Below the pieces are notes generated by a model. The model ran no database searches. It saw nothing but the letters and a program-made list of their open reading frames with translations, and was not told where the DNA came from. The translations under genes were made by a program, and so were the position numbers. A stretch of DNA of 64,000 nucleotides, from contig NZ_SJJR01000016.1 of the NCBI RefSeq assembly GCF_004331455.1, positions 1 through 64,000 of the forward strand, written 5' to 3'. This document shows positions 41,066 to 48,731 of the stretch, piece by piece (the first letter of the stretch is position 1; every line of letters starts with the position of its first letter). This DNA comes from Micromonospora zingiberis. Its GTDB lineage: Bacteria; Actinomycetota; Actinomycetes; Mycobacteriales; Micromonosporaceae.

Positions 41066-41404
41066 GTGGATGCCGATCGGCGTGGGCAGTGGCTGCGCGG
41101 AGTGCTGGACCTCTGCGTGCTCGCCCTGCTGCGCGACGGCGAGTCCTACGGCTACGAACTCGCCCAGGCGCTCGACGTCGCGGGTGTCGGGCCGATCCAG
41201 GGCGGCACGCTCTACCCGGTGCTGCTGCGGCTGCAACGCACCGGCCTGGTCACCGCGCAGTGGCGGGAGGGCGGGTCGGGTCCGGCCCGCAAGTACTACC
41301 AACTCACCGACGACGGGCGGGCGGCGCTGCACCACGGCGGCACGGCCTGGCTGGCGTTCGTGGCACCGGTGACCGACATCGTCACGAAGGGGGTCGACGG
41401 GTGA
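41066..41404 (+). CDS. PadR-family transcriptional regulator (short)
   Basis: About 112 residues, winged-helix domain only (L-D-L-C-V-L-A-L-L, S-Y-G-Y-E-L, G-G-T-L-Y-P-V-L-L-R-L). The GTG at 41066 is selected over the ATG at 41030 because the upstream extension has no family match and TAGGGT is properly placed. The ABC ATPase gene follows with a GTGA overlap, as in the other PadR-ABC unit at 23863-26611. Confidence 0.88.
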   Translation: MDADRRGQWLRGVLDLCVLALLRDGESYGYELAQALDVAGVGPIQGGTLYPVLLRLQRTGLVTAQWREGGSGPARKYYQLTDDGRAALHHGGTAWLAFVAPVTDIVTKGVDG

Positions 41405-42219
41405 ATGCCGACGAATGGCTGCGGGTGTTCGCGGCCGAGTTGCACCAGCGCCGGGTGGCGGCCGACGCCGCCCGGCACGTGGTCGCCGAGGCCGCCACCC
41501 ACCTGCGCGAGGGGGGCGGCGACCCGTGGCTGGTCTTCGGCCCACCGCAGGCGTACGCCGCCACGATCGTGGAGAGCATCGGGACCGTGCCCGGCCCGCG
41601 TCCGGGCCCGGTGCGGCTGGACGCCCGGGGCATCACCAAGCGGTACGGCCGGCGCACGGTGCTGCGGGACGCGGCGCTGACCGTACGGGCCGGTCAGATC
41701 GCCGCCGTGGTCGGCGCGAACGGCTGCGGCAAGAGCACCTTCCTGCGGATCTGCGCCGGGCTGGTCTCGCCCGACGCCGGTGAGGTGACCGTCTCCGGCC
41801 GGCTCGGCTTCTGCCCCCAGCAGGGCGGCACCGCCGACTTCCTGCTCCCCGACGAGCACTTCGTACTGGTCGGCGCCGGCCAGGGGGTGGCCCGGGAACC
41901 GGCCCGACGAGCCGGCCGGGCGGCGGCCCGCCAACTCGGCTGGGACGCCCAGGGTGACGTGCTCGCCCGTCACCTCTCCGGCGGTACGCGGCAGAAGCTC
42001 AACCTGACCATGTCCACCCTCGCCGAACCTGACGTACTGCTGCTCGACGAGCCGTACCAGGGCTTCGACCAGGGCAGTTACGTCAACCTCTGGGACCAGT
42101 TGATCCGGTTGCGGGACGCGGGACGGGCCATCGTGGTGGTGACCCACCTGCTCAACCAGCTCGACCGGGTCGACGTGGTGCTCGACCTGACCCCCGCCCA
42201 CCAGGGAGGCCACTCATGA
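41401..42219 (+). CDS. ABC transporter ATPase with N-terminal helical domain
   Basis: About 272 residues. The first 60 residues are helical and resemble the permease-prefix/HAAS-type domain often encoded beside PadR genes. The ABC domain follows: Walker A G-A-N-G-C-G-K-S-T, a degenerate signature L-S-G-G-T-R-Q, Walker B L-L-L-D-E-P-Y (the usual T after P is Y), and a V-T-H switch. The Q-loop region is shortened. GTG at 41401 overlaps the padR stop; the end overlaps the permease start (ATGA). Confidence 0.88.
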   Translation: MNADEWLRVFAAELHQRRVAADAARHVVAEAATHLREGGGDPWLVFGPPQAYAATIVESIGTVPGPRPGPVRLDARGITKRYGRRTVLRDAALTVRAGQIAAVVGANGCGKSTFLRICAGLVSPDAGEVTVSGRLGFCPQQGGTADFLLPDEHFVLVGAGQGVAREPARRAGRAAARQLGWDAQGDVLARHLSGGTRQKLNLTMSTLAEPDVLLLDEPYQGFDQGSYVNLWDQLIRLRDAGRAIVVVTHLLNQLDRVDVVLDLTPAHQGGHS

Positions 42220-42908
42220 GGCGACTGGTCACCGTGGCCGAGATGACGTTGCGGGAGCTGGCCCGCCGTCGAGGCGTACTCCTGCTCCTGCTGTTGATGC
42301 CGTTGGTCTTCTGGATGATCCGGCGGGACACCTACGTCGGGCAGTCGATCCGCGCGCTGCTGCTCGGCATCAGCTGGGCGGTCAGCACGGCCGCGCTCTT
42401 CGCCACCAGCGCGGCCCGCGAACTGGAGCCCCGGCTGCGGCTCGCCGGCTATCGCCCGCACCACCTCTACCTCGGCCGGATGCTCGGCCTGTGGGCGCTC
42501 GGGCTGGCCGTCTCGGTGCCGTTCTTCCTGCTCACCGTCTTCGACGCGGCCAACCTGCGGTACGCCGGGATTGCCGTGGCGATGCTCTGCTGCGTGGCGG
42601 TGGCGGCGCCGTTCGGCATGCTGATCGGCGCCCTGCTCCCCCGCGAGTTGGAAGGCACCCTGCTGCTGCTCACCGTGGTGGCCATGCAGATGCTGCTCGA
42701 CCCGGCGAGTCCCGGGGCGAGGCTGACCCCGTTCTGGTCCAGTCGGGAGATCGCCACCTGGGCGGTGGACCACACCGACGGTGGTTACCTGAACCGGGGT
42801 CTGCTGCACGCCACGCTGGTCACCGTGCTCCTGATCGTGACGGTGGCGGGCGTGTTCGGCGTCCGGCTGCGCCGCCGCCGGCATCTGCACCACGCACCGC
42901 TCACCTGA
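42216..42908 (+). CDS. ABC transporter permease (ABC-2 type)
   Basis: 230 residues with six hydrophobic segments (about 18-35, 43-62, 88-112, 120-145, 150-165 and 190-215), a compact ABC-2-like membrane protein. It completes the padR-ATPase-permease operon. The cargo is unknown. Confidence 0.8.
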   Translation: MRRLVTVAEMTLRELARRRGVLLLLLLMPLVFWMIRRDTYVGQSIRALLLGISWAVSTAALFATSAARELEPRLRLAGYRPHHLYLGRMLGLWALGLAVSVPFFLLTVFDAANLRYAGIAVAMLCCVAVAAPFGMLIGALLPRELEGTLLLLTVVAMQMLLDPASPGARLTPFWSSREIATWAVDHTDGGYLNRGLLHATLVTVLLIVTVAGVFGVRLRRRRHLHHAPLT

Positions 42909-42959
42909 GCAGCGCCGGAGGCTGGGGCGACGCCGGGGCAGGACTTTTGACATACGCCC

Positions 42960-42965
42960 TAGCAT
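42960..42965 (+). promoter_or_regulatory. Leaderless-type -10 element (TAGCAT)
   Basis: TAGCAT ends six bases before the GTG at 42972. Confidence 0.5.
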
Positions 42966-42971
42966 CACGGG

Positions 42972-44198
42972 GTGCGCCTGAGAACCCCCGCCGCCGTGGT
43001 CGCACTCGGCGTTGCCGTCACCGTCCTGTCCGCCTGCAGCCCGTCCGTACCCCGGGCCGATCCGCGCAGCGCCCAAGCCCCGGCGGGCGGTGCCGACGTC
43101 GACCCGGATGCAGCCGGCGAGGCCACCGGGCAGCCGGGCGGACACGCTGCCCCGCAGGCCAGCACCGGCCTGGGCAGCCCAGCGGTCAGCGCCAGTCCGA
43201 CCCCGCCGGCCGCGTCCCCCGGCGGTGGCGTACGCACCGGCAACCCGGTTGCTGCGGTGGCCGTACCGGCGGCGGGACGGGCGGTGGACACCTCCCGGCC
43301 GACCCGTACCGTCGGCTCCGGCACCCCGGCGAGCTGCACCTCCACTGCGGTGGTCCGGGCGGTGGCGGCCGGCGGCCTCATCACCTTCGACTGTGGCCCC
43401 GACCCGGTGACCATCGAGATGACGGCGACCGCGAAGGTCCGCAACGCCAACGGCCCGCAGGTGGTGCTCGACGGCGGCGGCAAGGTCACCCTCAGCGGCC
43501 AGGGCAAGCGGCGCATCCTCTACATGAACACCTGCGACCCGTTGCAGGGCTGGACCACCTCGCACTGCCAGAACCAGGACCACCCGCAGCTGACCGTGCA
43601 GAACCTGGTCTTCGCCAACGGCGACGCCACCGGTCAGCGTGCCGAAGGCGGCGGCGGTGGGGCGATCTTCGTCCGGGGCGGCCGGTTCAAGGTGGTCAAC
43701 TCGCACTTCGTCGACAACCGCTGCGACCCGACCGGCGCTGACCTGGGCGGCGCCGCCATCCGGGTCCTCGACCAGCACGACAAGCAGCCCGTGTACGTGG
43801 TCGACAGCACCTTCATCGGCGGCTCCTGCGCCAACGGCGGCGCGCTGAGCAGCATCGGCGTCTCCTGGGAGGTGCTCAACAGCACGCTGCGCGACAACAA
43901 GGCGGTCGGCGAGGGCGCCAACCCGGCCCGCGCCGGCACCCGGGGCGGCGGCAGCGGTGGCGCGATCTACTGCGACGGCAACGAGTTCTCGGTACGCGTC
44001 GCCGGCACCACCATCGAGGACAACGACGCGAAGGAGGGCGGCGGCGCCATCTTCTTCGTCAGCAACAACCGGACCGGCACGCTCCGCGTCGAGCGCTCCA
44101 CCCTGCGCCGCAACCCCAGTCACGGCTTCGAGACCCACCCCGGCATCTTCTTCCAGGGCGCCGGCAATCCCAGCTTCTCCTCGTCCACCATCCGCTGA
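42972..44198 (+). CDS. Lipoprotein with right-handed beta-helix
   Basis: 408 residues. Signal peptide with lipobox L19-S-A-C22, then a 90-residue Pro/Ala/Gly-rich linker, then repeated turns such as N-L-V-F-A-N-G, G-G-A-I-F-V-R-G-G-R-F-K-V-V-N-S, D-S-T-F-I-G-G and G-G-A-I-F-F-V. These resemble parallel beta-helix (pectate lyase-like / polymorphic outer membrane protein) domains. Likely surface-exposed; enzymatic activity not evident. GTG start with a leaderless -10. It converges on the SDR gene with a 7-bp gap. Confidence 0.75.
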   Translation: MRLRTPAAVVALGVAVTVLSACSPSVPRADPRSAQAPAGGADVDPDAAGEATGQPGGHAAPQASTGLGSPAVSASPTPPAASPGGGVRTGNPVAAVAVPAAGRAVDTSRPTRTVGSGTPASCTSTAVVRAVAAGGLITFDCGPDPVTIEMTATAKVRNANGPQVVLDGGGKVTLSGQGKRRILYMNTCDPLQGWTTSHCQNQDHPQLTVQNLVFANGDATGQRAEGGGGGAIFVRGGRFKVVNSHFVDNRCDPTGADLGGAAIRVLDQHDKQPVYVVDSTFIGGSCANGGALSSIGVSWEVLNSTLRDNKAVGEGANPARAGTRGGGSGGAIYCDGNEFSVRVAGTTIEDNDAKEGGGAIFFVSNNRTGTLRVERSTLRRNPSHGFETHPGIFFQGAGNPSFSSSTIR

Positions 44199-44205
44199 CC
44201 CCGGG

Positions 44206-45288
44206 TCAGTACGGGTTGCCGTGCCCGGCGGTCCGGCCCCGGGTGAGGGCGGCGGGGCGACCCGGGAGGGTGGGTGCGGCGGACATCGGCGGGCTGTCGG
44301 TGTGCGCGCGTTCGGCCATGCCGGCGAAGAGTTCCTTGAGGGCGTCGACCGCGTCGACCCGGGGGCGCCAACCCAGCTCGGTCTCGGCCCGGTCGCTGGA
44401 CATCAGCGGCGCGTTCAACGCCAGCTCCACCCAGCCGGCGTCGATCGGTTGCAGCCGGGCCCGCCAGGTCAGCGCGGCGGCGGCCCGCAGCACCGGGGCG
44501 GCCACCGGCACCGTCCAGCCGTGGAAGTGCCGGGCCACCAGCTCCGGGGTCAGCACCGGGTCCGCGGCGACGTTGAAGGCGCCGCGCACGTCACCCAGGA
44601 CCGCGCGGGCGTACGCGTCGGCCACGTCGTCGGCGTGCACCGCCTGCATCCGCAGCCGCCGGTTGGCGGGCACCAGCGGTAGCCGCCCAAAACGCAGCAG
44701 CCGCACCGGCACCAGCGGCCCGAGGAAGTACCGGCTGATCTCCGTCCCGGCCTCCCGCTGGAAGATCAGCCCGGGGCGCAGCCGCACCAGCCGCAGCCCC
44801 GGATGGGTCCGCTCGATCCCGTCGAGCATCTCCTCCACCGCCGCCTTGTCCTGGCTGTACGACGACCCGGGCACCCCGGCCGCCGGCCAGCGCTCGCTGA
44901 CCGGCATGTTCTTCGGCCCCGGCGCGTACGTGCCGACCGACGAGGCGTACACCAGGGCCGGTACGCCGGCACGCAGCACCGCGTCGGCCACCGCCCGACT
45001 GCCACCCACGTTGGTACGACGCAACACGTGCTGGTCGTGGCTGGGCTGAATCTGCCAGGCCAGATGCACCACCGCATCCGCCCCGGCGAAGACCTCTCTC
45101 AGCTGCTCCGCCGCGCCGGGCAGACCGATGTCGCAGGAGTGCCACCGCACCCCGTCGTACGGAGCACCGGCCTGCGGTCCGGGCAGCCGCCGCGCCACCC
45201 CGACGAGCTGGATGTCCCGCTCCCGCCGCAACCGGCGCAGCAGCGCCGTGCCGACGTTCCCGCTGGCCCCCACCACCACGATCCGCAT
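44206..45288 (-). CDS. NAD-dependent epimerase/dehydratase (extended SDR)
   Basis: About 360 residues. The Rossmann nucleotide motif G7-A-S-G10-N-V-G13 opens the protein; the S-S-V-G-T-Y-A segment and active-site Y-S-Q-D-K (Y-x-x-x-K) follow. The last 30 residues are Pro/Ala-rich and outside the fold. ATG at 45288 is chosen as the first codon of the conserved domain; the frame upstream is a shadow of the DUF1772 gene. Substrate unknown. Confidence 0.85.
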   Translation of the reverse strand: MRIVVVGASGNVGTALLRRLRRERDIQLVGVARRLPGPQAGAPYDGVRWHSCDIGLPGAAEQLREVFAGADAVVHLAWQIQPSHDQHVLRRTNVGGSRAVADAVLRAGVPALVYASSVGTYAPGPKNMPVSERWPAAGVPGSSYSQDKAAVEEMLDGIERTHPGLRLVRLRPGLIFQREAGTEISRYFLGPLVPVRLLRFGRLPLVPANRRLRMQAVHADDVADAYARAVLGDVRGAFNVAADPVLTPELVARHFHGWTVPVAAPVLRAAAALTWRARLQPIDAGWVELALNAPLMSSDRAETELGWRPRVDAVDALKELFAGMAERAHTDSPPMSAAPTLPGRPAALTRGRTAGHGNPY

Positions 45289-45365
45289 GCCCGGTCCGTA
45301 CCCGGTAAGGCGCTTTCCAAGCACGCACGCCGCGCCGTCGTCCGCTCGGGTGGCGGCACGGCTCG

Positions 45366-45445
45366 CTGACCGCGCCGCCGAGCGCTGCCCGCTACCGAAG
45401 GCCGGGCGGCTCGCCTGACCGCGCCGCCGAGCGCTGCCCGCTACC
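45366..45445. repeat. Direct repeat, two 31-bp copies
   Basis: CTGACCGCGCCGCCGAGCGC followed by TGCCCGCTACC occurs at 45366-45396 and 45415-45445. The second copy contains the stop codon of the DUF1772 gene. 45289-45365 otherwise has nothing recognised. Confidence 0.9.
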
Positions 45446-45926
45446 GGGCGAGCAGGGCACCGATCAGGCAGGCGAAGGCCGCGACCGAGCTGACCGTCCG
45501 GACCAGGTTCCAGCGCACCCAGGGCTCCTCGAACCGCCGCCGGAGCACCGCCAGGTCGGTGGTCCCGTCGACCGACCCGGCGGCGTCCAACTGATTGTTG
45601 AGCGGCACGTTCGATCGCATCGTTACACCGAAGGTGACCAGGTGGCCGACCAGCGCGGCGACCAGCCAGCCGAGCACCGCGCCGCCGACGCCGAGGTGGC
45701 CGAGCACGGCCACCGCGACCAGCAGCGGCCCGCCGAGGAACACCGACAGGAACCAGCCGTTGAGGATCTTCCGGTTGATCGACTGCATGGTGCCGACCAG
45801 GGTCCGGTCGTCGGTCGCGGCCAGACCCGGCATCACCGAGCAGGCGTACGCGAAGAACAACCCGGCCACCAGCCCGGTGCTGAACGTCGCCCCGGCCAGG
45901 ACGGCGAGGCGGACCGGCTCCGGCAT
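45441..45926 (-). CDS. DUF1772 (anthrone oxygenase-like) membrane protein
   Basis: 161 residues with four hydrophobic helices and the family landmarks M-Q-S-I-N-R-K-I-L-N and N-V-P-L-N-N-Q-L. DUF1772 includes anthrone oxygenases of polyketide pathways, but most members are uncharacterised membrane proteins, and no polyketide genes are near. ATG at 45926 has GGGAGG 6 bases upstream. Confidence 0.85.
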   Translation of the reverse strand: MPEPVRLAVLAGATFSTGLVAGLFFAYACSVMPGLAATDDRTLVGTMQSINRKILNGWFLSVFLGGPLLVAVAVLGHLGVGGAVLGWLVAALVGHLVTFGVTMRSNVPLNNQLDAAGSVDGTTDLAVLRRRFEEPWVRWNLVRTVSSVAAFACLIGALLAR

Positions 45927-46290
45927 GATCGACCTCCCGTGTCGCGGCGGCCGTGGCTGTTCGGGGCGCCCGGCGGCCCATGATGATGCGGACTGACCCG
46001 ATCCTGCCAGTCCCGACCAAGGCCCTCCATCCCGCGCGGCGCCGCCTTGCGCCCCCATCGAGCACAACGCCCGCCAGCTGACCGGTCGACAATTTCGCAT
46101 TTTCGCTACTTCCGCACTGCTCAATACCGGCGGCAAAGACCGAATCCGCGCCCACGCCAACCGTCAAATTGCGATCTTTTTCGGAAGCGCGACGGAATAG
46201 GAATTCGACAGAATCGGGTTTATTCCTTTCGATGCCTACGGCTGGGTGGCCACCACGCCGGCAGGCAGGCCCGTTCACGTGGGAGGAAAG
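45927..46290. other. Divergent intergenic region with AT-rich patch
   Basis: 364 bases between the DUF1772 and antiporter genes. 46085-46230 is clearly more AT-rich than its surroundings and should hold the antiporter promoter and a long leader. No RNA or family motif is recognised. Confidence 0.4.
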
Positions 46291-47613
46291 ATGTTGCTGG
46301 CGGCAAGCCCAACCCCGCCCATCGGAGCACATTCGCTCCTCGTCCTGTTGCTCCAGATAGGACTGTTGCTGCTACTCGCCCTGCTGCTCGGGCGGCTGGC
46401 CAACCGACTCGGGCTGCCGGCCATCGTCGGCGAGTTGTCGGCCGGCGTACTGATCGGGCCCTCCGTGCTCGCACATGCGCTGCCCGGCGTCTCCGGTTGG
46501 CTGTTCCCGACGGACCCGGCGCAATTCCACATGCTCGACGCGGTCGGCCAACTCGGCGTCCTGCTGCTGCTCGGCATCACCGGAATGCACATGGACCTGA
46601 GCCTGGTACGCCGGCGCGGCACCACCGTCGCGAAGATCAGCATCGCCGGGATCCTGATACCGCTCGGACTCGGCGTGTGGATCGGCTTCCTGCTCCCCGC
46701 CGCACAGGTGCCGGACTCCACCGAGCGGCTGACGTTCGCCCTCTTCCTGGGCGTCGCCATGGGCGTGAGCGCCATCCCGGTGATCGCCAAGACACTCATG
46801 GAACTACGACTGCTGCACCGCAACATCGGTCAGCTGACCATCTCGGCGGTCGTCATCGACGACATCGCCGGCTGGATCCTGCTCTCCGTCGTCTCCGCCA
46901 TGGCGACCGTCGGCGTACGCGGCGGCGACCTCGCACTCACGATCGCCGGCCTGATCGGCATCATCGTGGCCGCCCGACTGCTCCGCGCCCCGGTCGGAGC
47001 GGTCCTGCGACGCTTCTCCCGCTCACCCGACAACGGCCCGCTGGTAGCCGCCGTCACGGTCCTCATCATCCTCGGCGCCGCCGGCACCCACGCCCTCCGC
47101 CTGGAGGCCGTGTTCGGCGCACTCGTCGTCGGCATCCTGATCACCAGCACCGGCGCGGTCGACCCGGCCCGCCTGGCACCACTGCGGATCACCGTCATGT
47201 CCGTACTCGCCCCGCTGTTCTTCGCCACCGCCGGCCTACGCATGGACCTGACCGCACTCGCCGACCCACAGATACTGGTCATCGGGCTCGTCGTCCTGTT
47301 CGCGGCGATCGCCGGAAAATTCATCGGCGCATACCTCGGCGCCCGACTGAGCCGACTCACCCACTGGGAAGGACTGGCACTCGGCGCCGGAATGAACGCC
47401 CGTGGCGTCATCGAAGTCATCATCGCCATGGTCGGCCTACGGCTCGGCGTACTCACCCCGGCCATGTACACCATCATCGTCCTGGTCGCCGTCGTCACGT
47501 CGCTGATGGCCCCGCCGCTACTCCGCCTGGCCATGGCCCGAGTGGAAAACACCGCCGAGGAACGGCTCCGCGAGAACATGTACGACGCCAACCCGTCGAC
47601 CACATCCCGCTGA
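46291..47613 (+). CDS. Cation/proton antiporter (CPA2, KefB/GerN type)
   Basis: About 440 residues with 12-13 transmembrane segments. CPA2 markers: L-P-A-I-V-G-E-L-S-A-G-V-L-I-G-P near 45-60, V-I-D-D-I-A-G-W near 195 with the ion-coupling aspartates, and G-M-N-A-R-G near 370. No TrkA-N domain follows. ATG at 46291 has GGGAGG six bases before it; the ATG at 46246 is a less likely start. Probably exchanges Na+ or K+ for H+. Confidence 0.88.
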   Translation: MLLAASPTPPIGAHSLLVLLLQIGLLLLLALLLGRLANRLGLPAIVGELSAGVLIGPSVLAHALPGVSGWLFPTDPAQFHMLDAVGQLGVLLLLGITGMHMDLSLVRRRGTTVAKISIAGILIPLGLGVWIGFLLPAAQVPDSTERLTFALFLGVAMGVSAIPVIAKTLMELRLLHRNIGQLTISAVVIDDIAGWILLSVVSAMATVGVRGGDLALTIAGLIGIIVAARLLRAPVGAVLRRFSRSPDNGPLVAAVTVLIILGAAGTHALRLEAVFGALVVGILITSTGAVDPARLAPLRITVMSVLAPLFFATAGLRMDLTALADPQILVIGLVVLFAAIAGKFIGAYLGARLSRLTHWEGLALGAGMNARGVIEVIIAMVGLRLGVLTPAMYTIIVLVAVVTSLMAPPLLRLAMARVENTAEERLRENMYDANPSTTSR

Positions 47614-47782
47614 ACAGCCACTCGCCGACCCGGATCCGCCCTCCCGACCGCCGACCCGGGGTCCGGGTCCGGCTCGGCACCGGCCGGCTCCTGCCGTACC
47701 TGATCCGTCTATCAGGTGGCGGACGGCGGGTGAGCTGAGCATCGCGCGCCGGGCGGCGGGGGTCAGGTAGCCTGTGGGCCGC

Positions 47783-47820
47783 GGGCCGCTAGCTCAATGG
47801 CAGAGCTGTGGACTTTTAAT
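47783..47820 (+). pseudogene. tRNA-Lys (UUU anticodon), 5' half only
   Basis: GGGCCGCTAGCTCAATGGCA continuing to GGACTTTTAAT reproduces the acceptor 5' strand, D-arm and anticodon stem-loop (CTTTTAA) of an actinobacterial tRNA-Lys. After the anticodon loop the sequence turns into unrelated AT-richer DNA, with no T-arm and no GCGGCCC to close the acceptor stem. It marks the left boundary of the accessory region. Confidence 0.7.
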
Positions 47821-48192
47821 TTTCGGGGTGCATCCTTTACCGACTACCGAACGTAAAGCATTTTCGTCCGGATTCTCGCTCGCGAATCCAGGAATATGCC
47901 GCCGAGTACCAGCAGGTCAGAGTGGTCATTACCCATTGTGTTCACCAATCCCGTCGTTACTCGGGGCCGAAATCCAGAATCTAGGCATGAAATCCGTCCA
48001 GGGTCGCTGGCAAGCGATCACCCACGGAACACCCCCGGCCCCACCAGCCACCCCTGCTTGAGCGCTGTACACGCCAGCTACGTCGGACGTTACGCCTGGC
48101 CTAGCACCAGCCAGCGTAAGACTCAAGCGCCCAACACCGCTGCCGCGATAGGCCACGGGACCGGGATTCTGGTCCCCTGATAGGGGTAGCGG
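47821..48192. other. Degenerate stretch with no intact gene
   Basis: Lower GC than upstream. A minus-strand frame at about 48123-48270 ends with protein-like sequence (W-P-R-D-G-E-V-I-L-W-N-P-A-D-A-G) and may be the tail of a lost gene. GGGACC/GGTCCC forms a small hairpin near 48160-48180. Confidence 0.35.
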
Positions 48193-48597
48193 GTGGTGCC
48201 CGCATCGGCGGGATTCCAGAGGATCACCTCGCCATCTCTGGGCCACCAGCCGCCGTCGCAATATCGACTGCGTAGTTCCTTCCAGCCGATGCGCACCCTC
48301 TCCAAGGTCCTGACCTCGCTGCCCTGCATCGGTGTCAGGACCGCAGCCCGGATCCTGCTCAAAGTCGGCGCCGGTAGCTCGTTCCCGACCGCCGGGCACC
48401 TGGCCGCCTACGCCAGTCTGGCCCCTGTCACCCGTTGTTCCGGCACCAGCCATCCGCGGCAACCTACAAACACACCTACGGCTTCCCCCCGCTGCGGCAA
48501 CGGCGAGACCAACATCGCCAGAGCTACCCGACGCGCCAGCCGCCGCCCCCACGACCTCATCACCACCGTCACCAGCAGCTACCCAGTCACGCAATGA
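48193..48597 (+). pseudogene. IS110-family transposase, C-terminal remnant
   Basis: Encodes L-T-S-L-P-C-I-G-V-R-T-A-A-R-I-L and G-S-S-F-P-T-A-G-H-L-A-A-Y-A-S-L-A-P-V-T-R, the conserved core of the transposase_20 domain of IS110 elements. Beyond that the frame drifts (expected S-G-T-S-I-R-G-E is lost), and the N-terminal DEDD half is missing. 48598-48731 shows nothing else. Confidence 0.75.
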
Positions 48598-48731
48598 CCC
48601 TGCGATGCAGCGAGGTCGCAGCGCTGGGCTACATACACGTCAACAGCGCGATCCGGCTGGCGAAGCGGCAACCCCTCGGACACTCGACCGCCTTTGAACA
48701 AACCTCAGCGGCGCTCCGAATTCCACCCGAC

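Noticed and set aside
42945..42965. TTGACA with TAGCAT as a classical promoter for the beta-helix lipoprotein
   Set aside because: Only seven bases separate the hexamers, so they cannot be a -35/-10 pair; TAGCAT alone fits the leaderless spacing.
46047..47738. 563-residue plus-strand frame over the antiporter gene
   Set aside because: Shadow of the antiporter in another phase; Arg/Pro/His-rich and without domains.
48123..48362. 79-residue minus-strand frame
   Set aside because: The last ~50 residues look protein-like, but the start runs into the antisense of the IS110 remnant; treated as a possible gene tail only.
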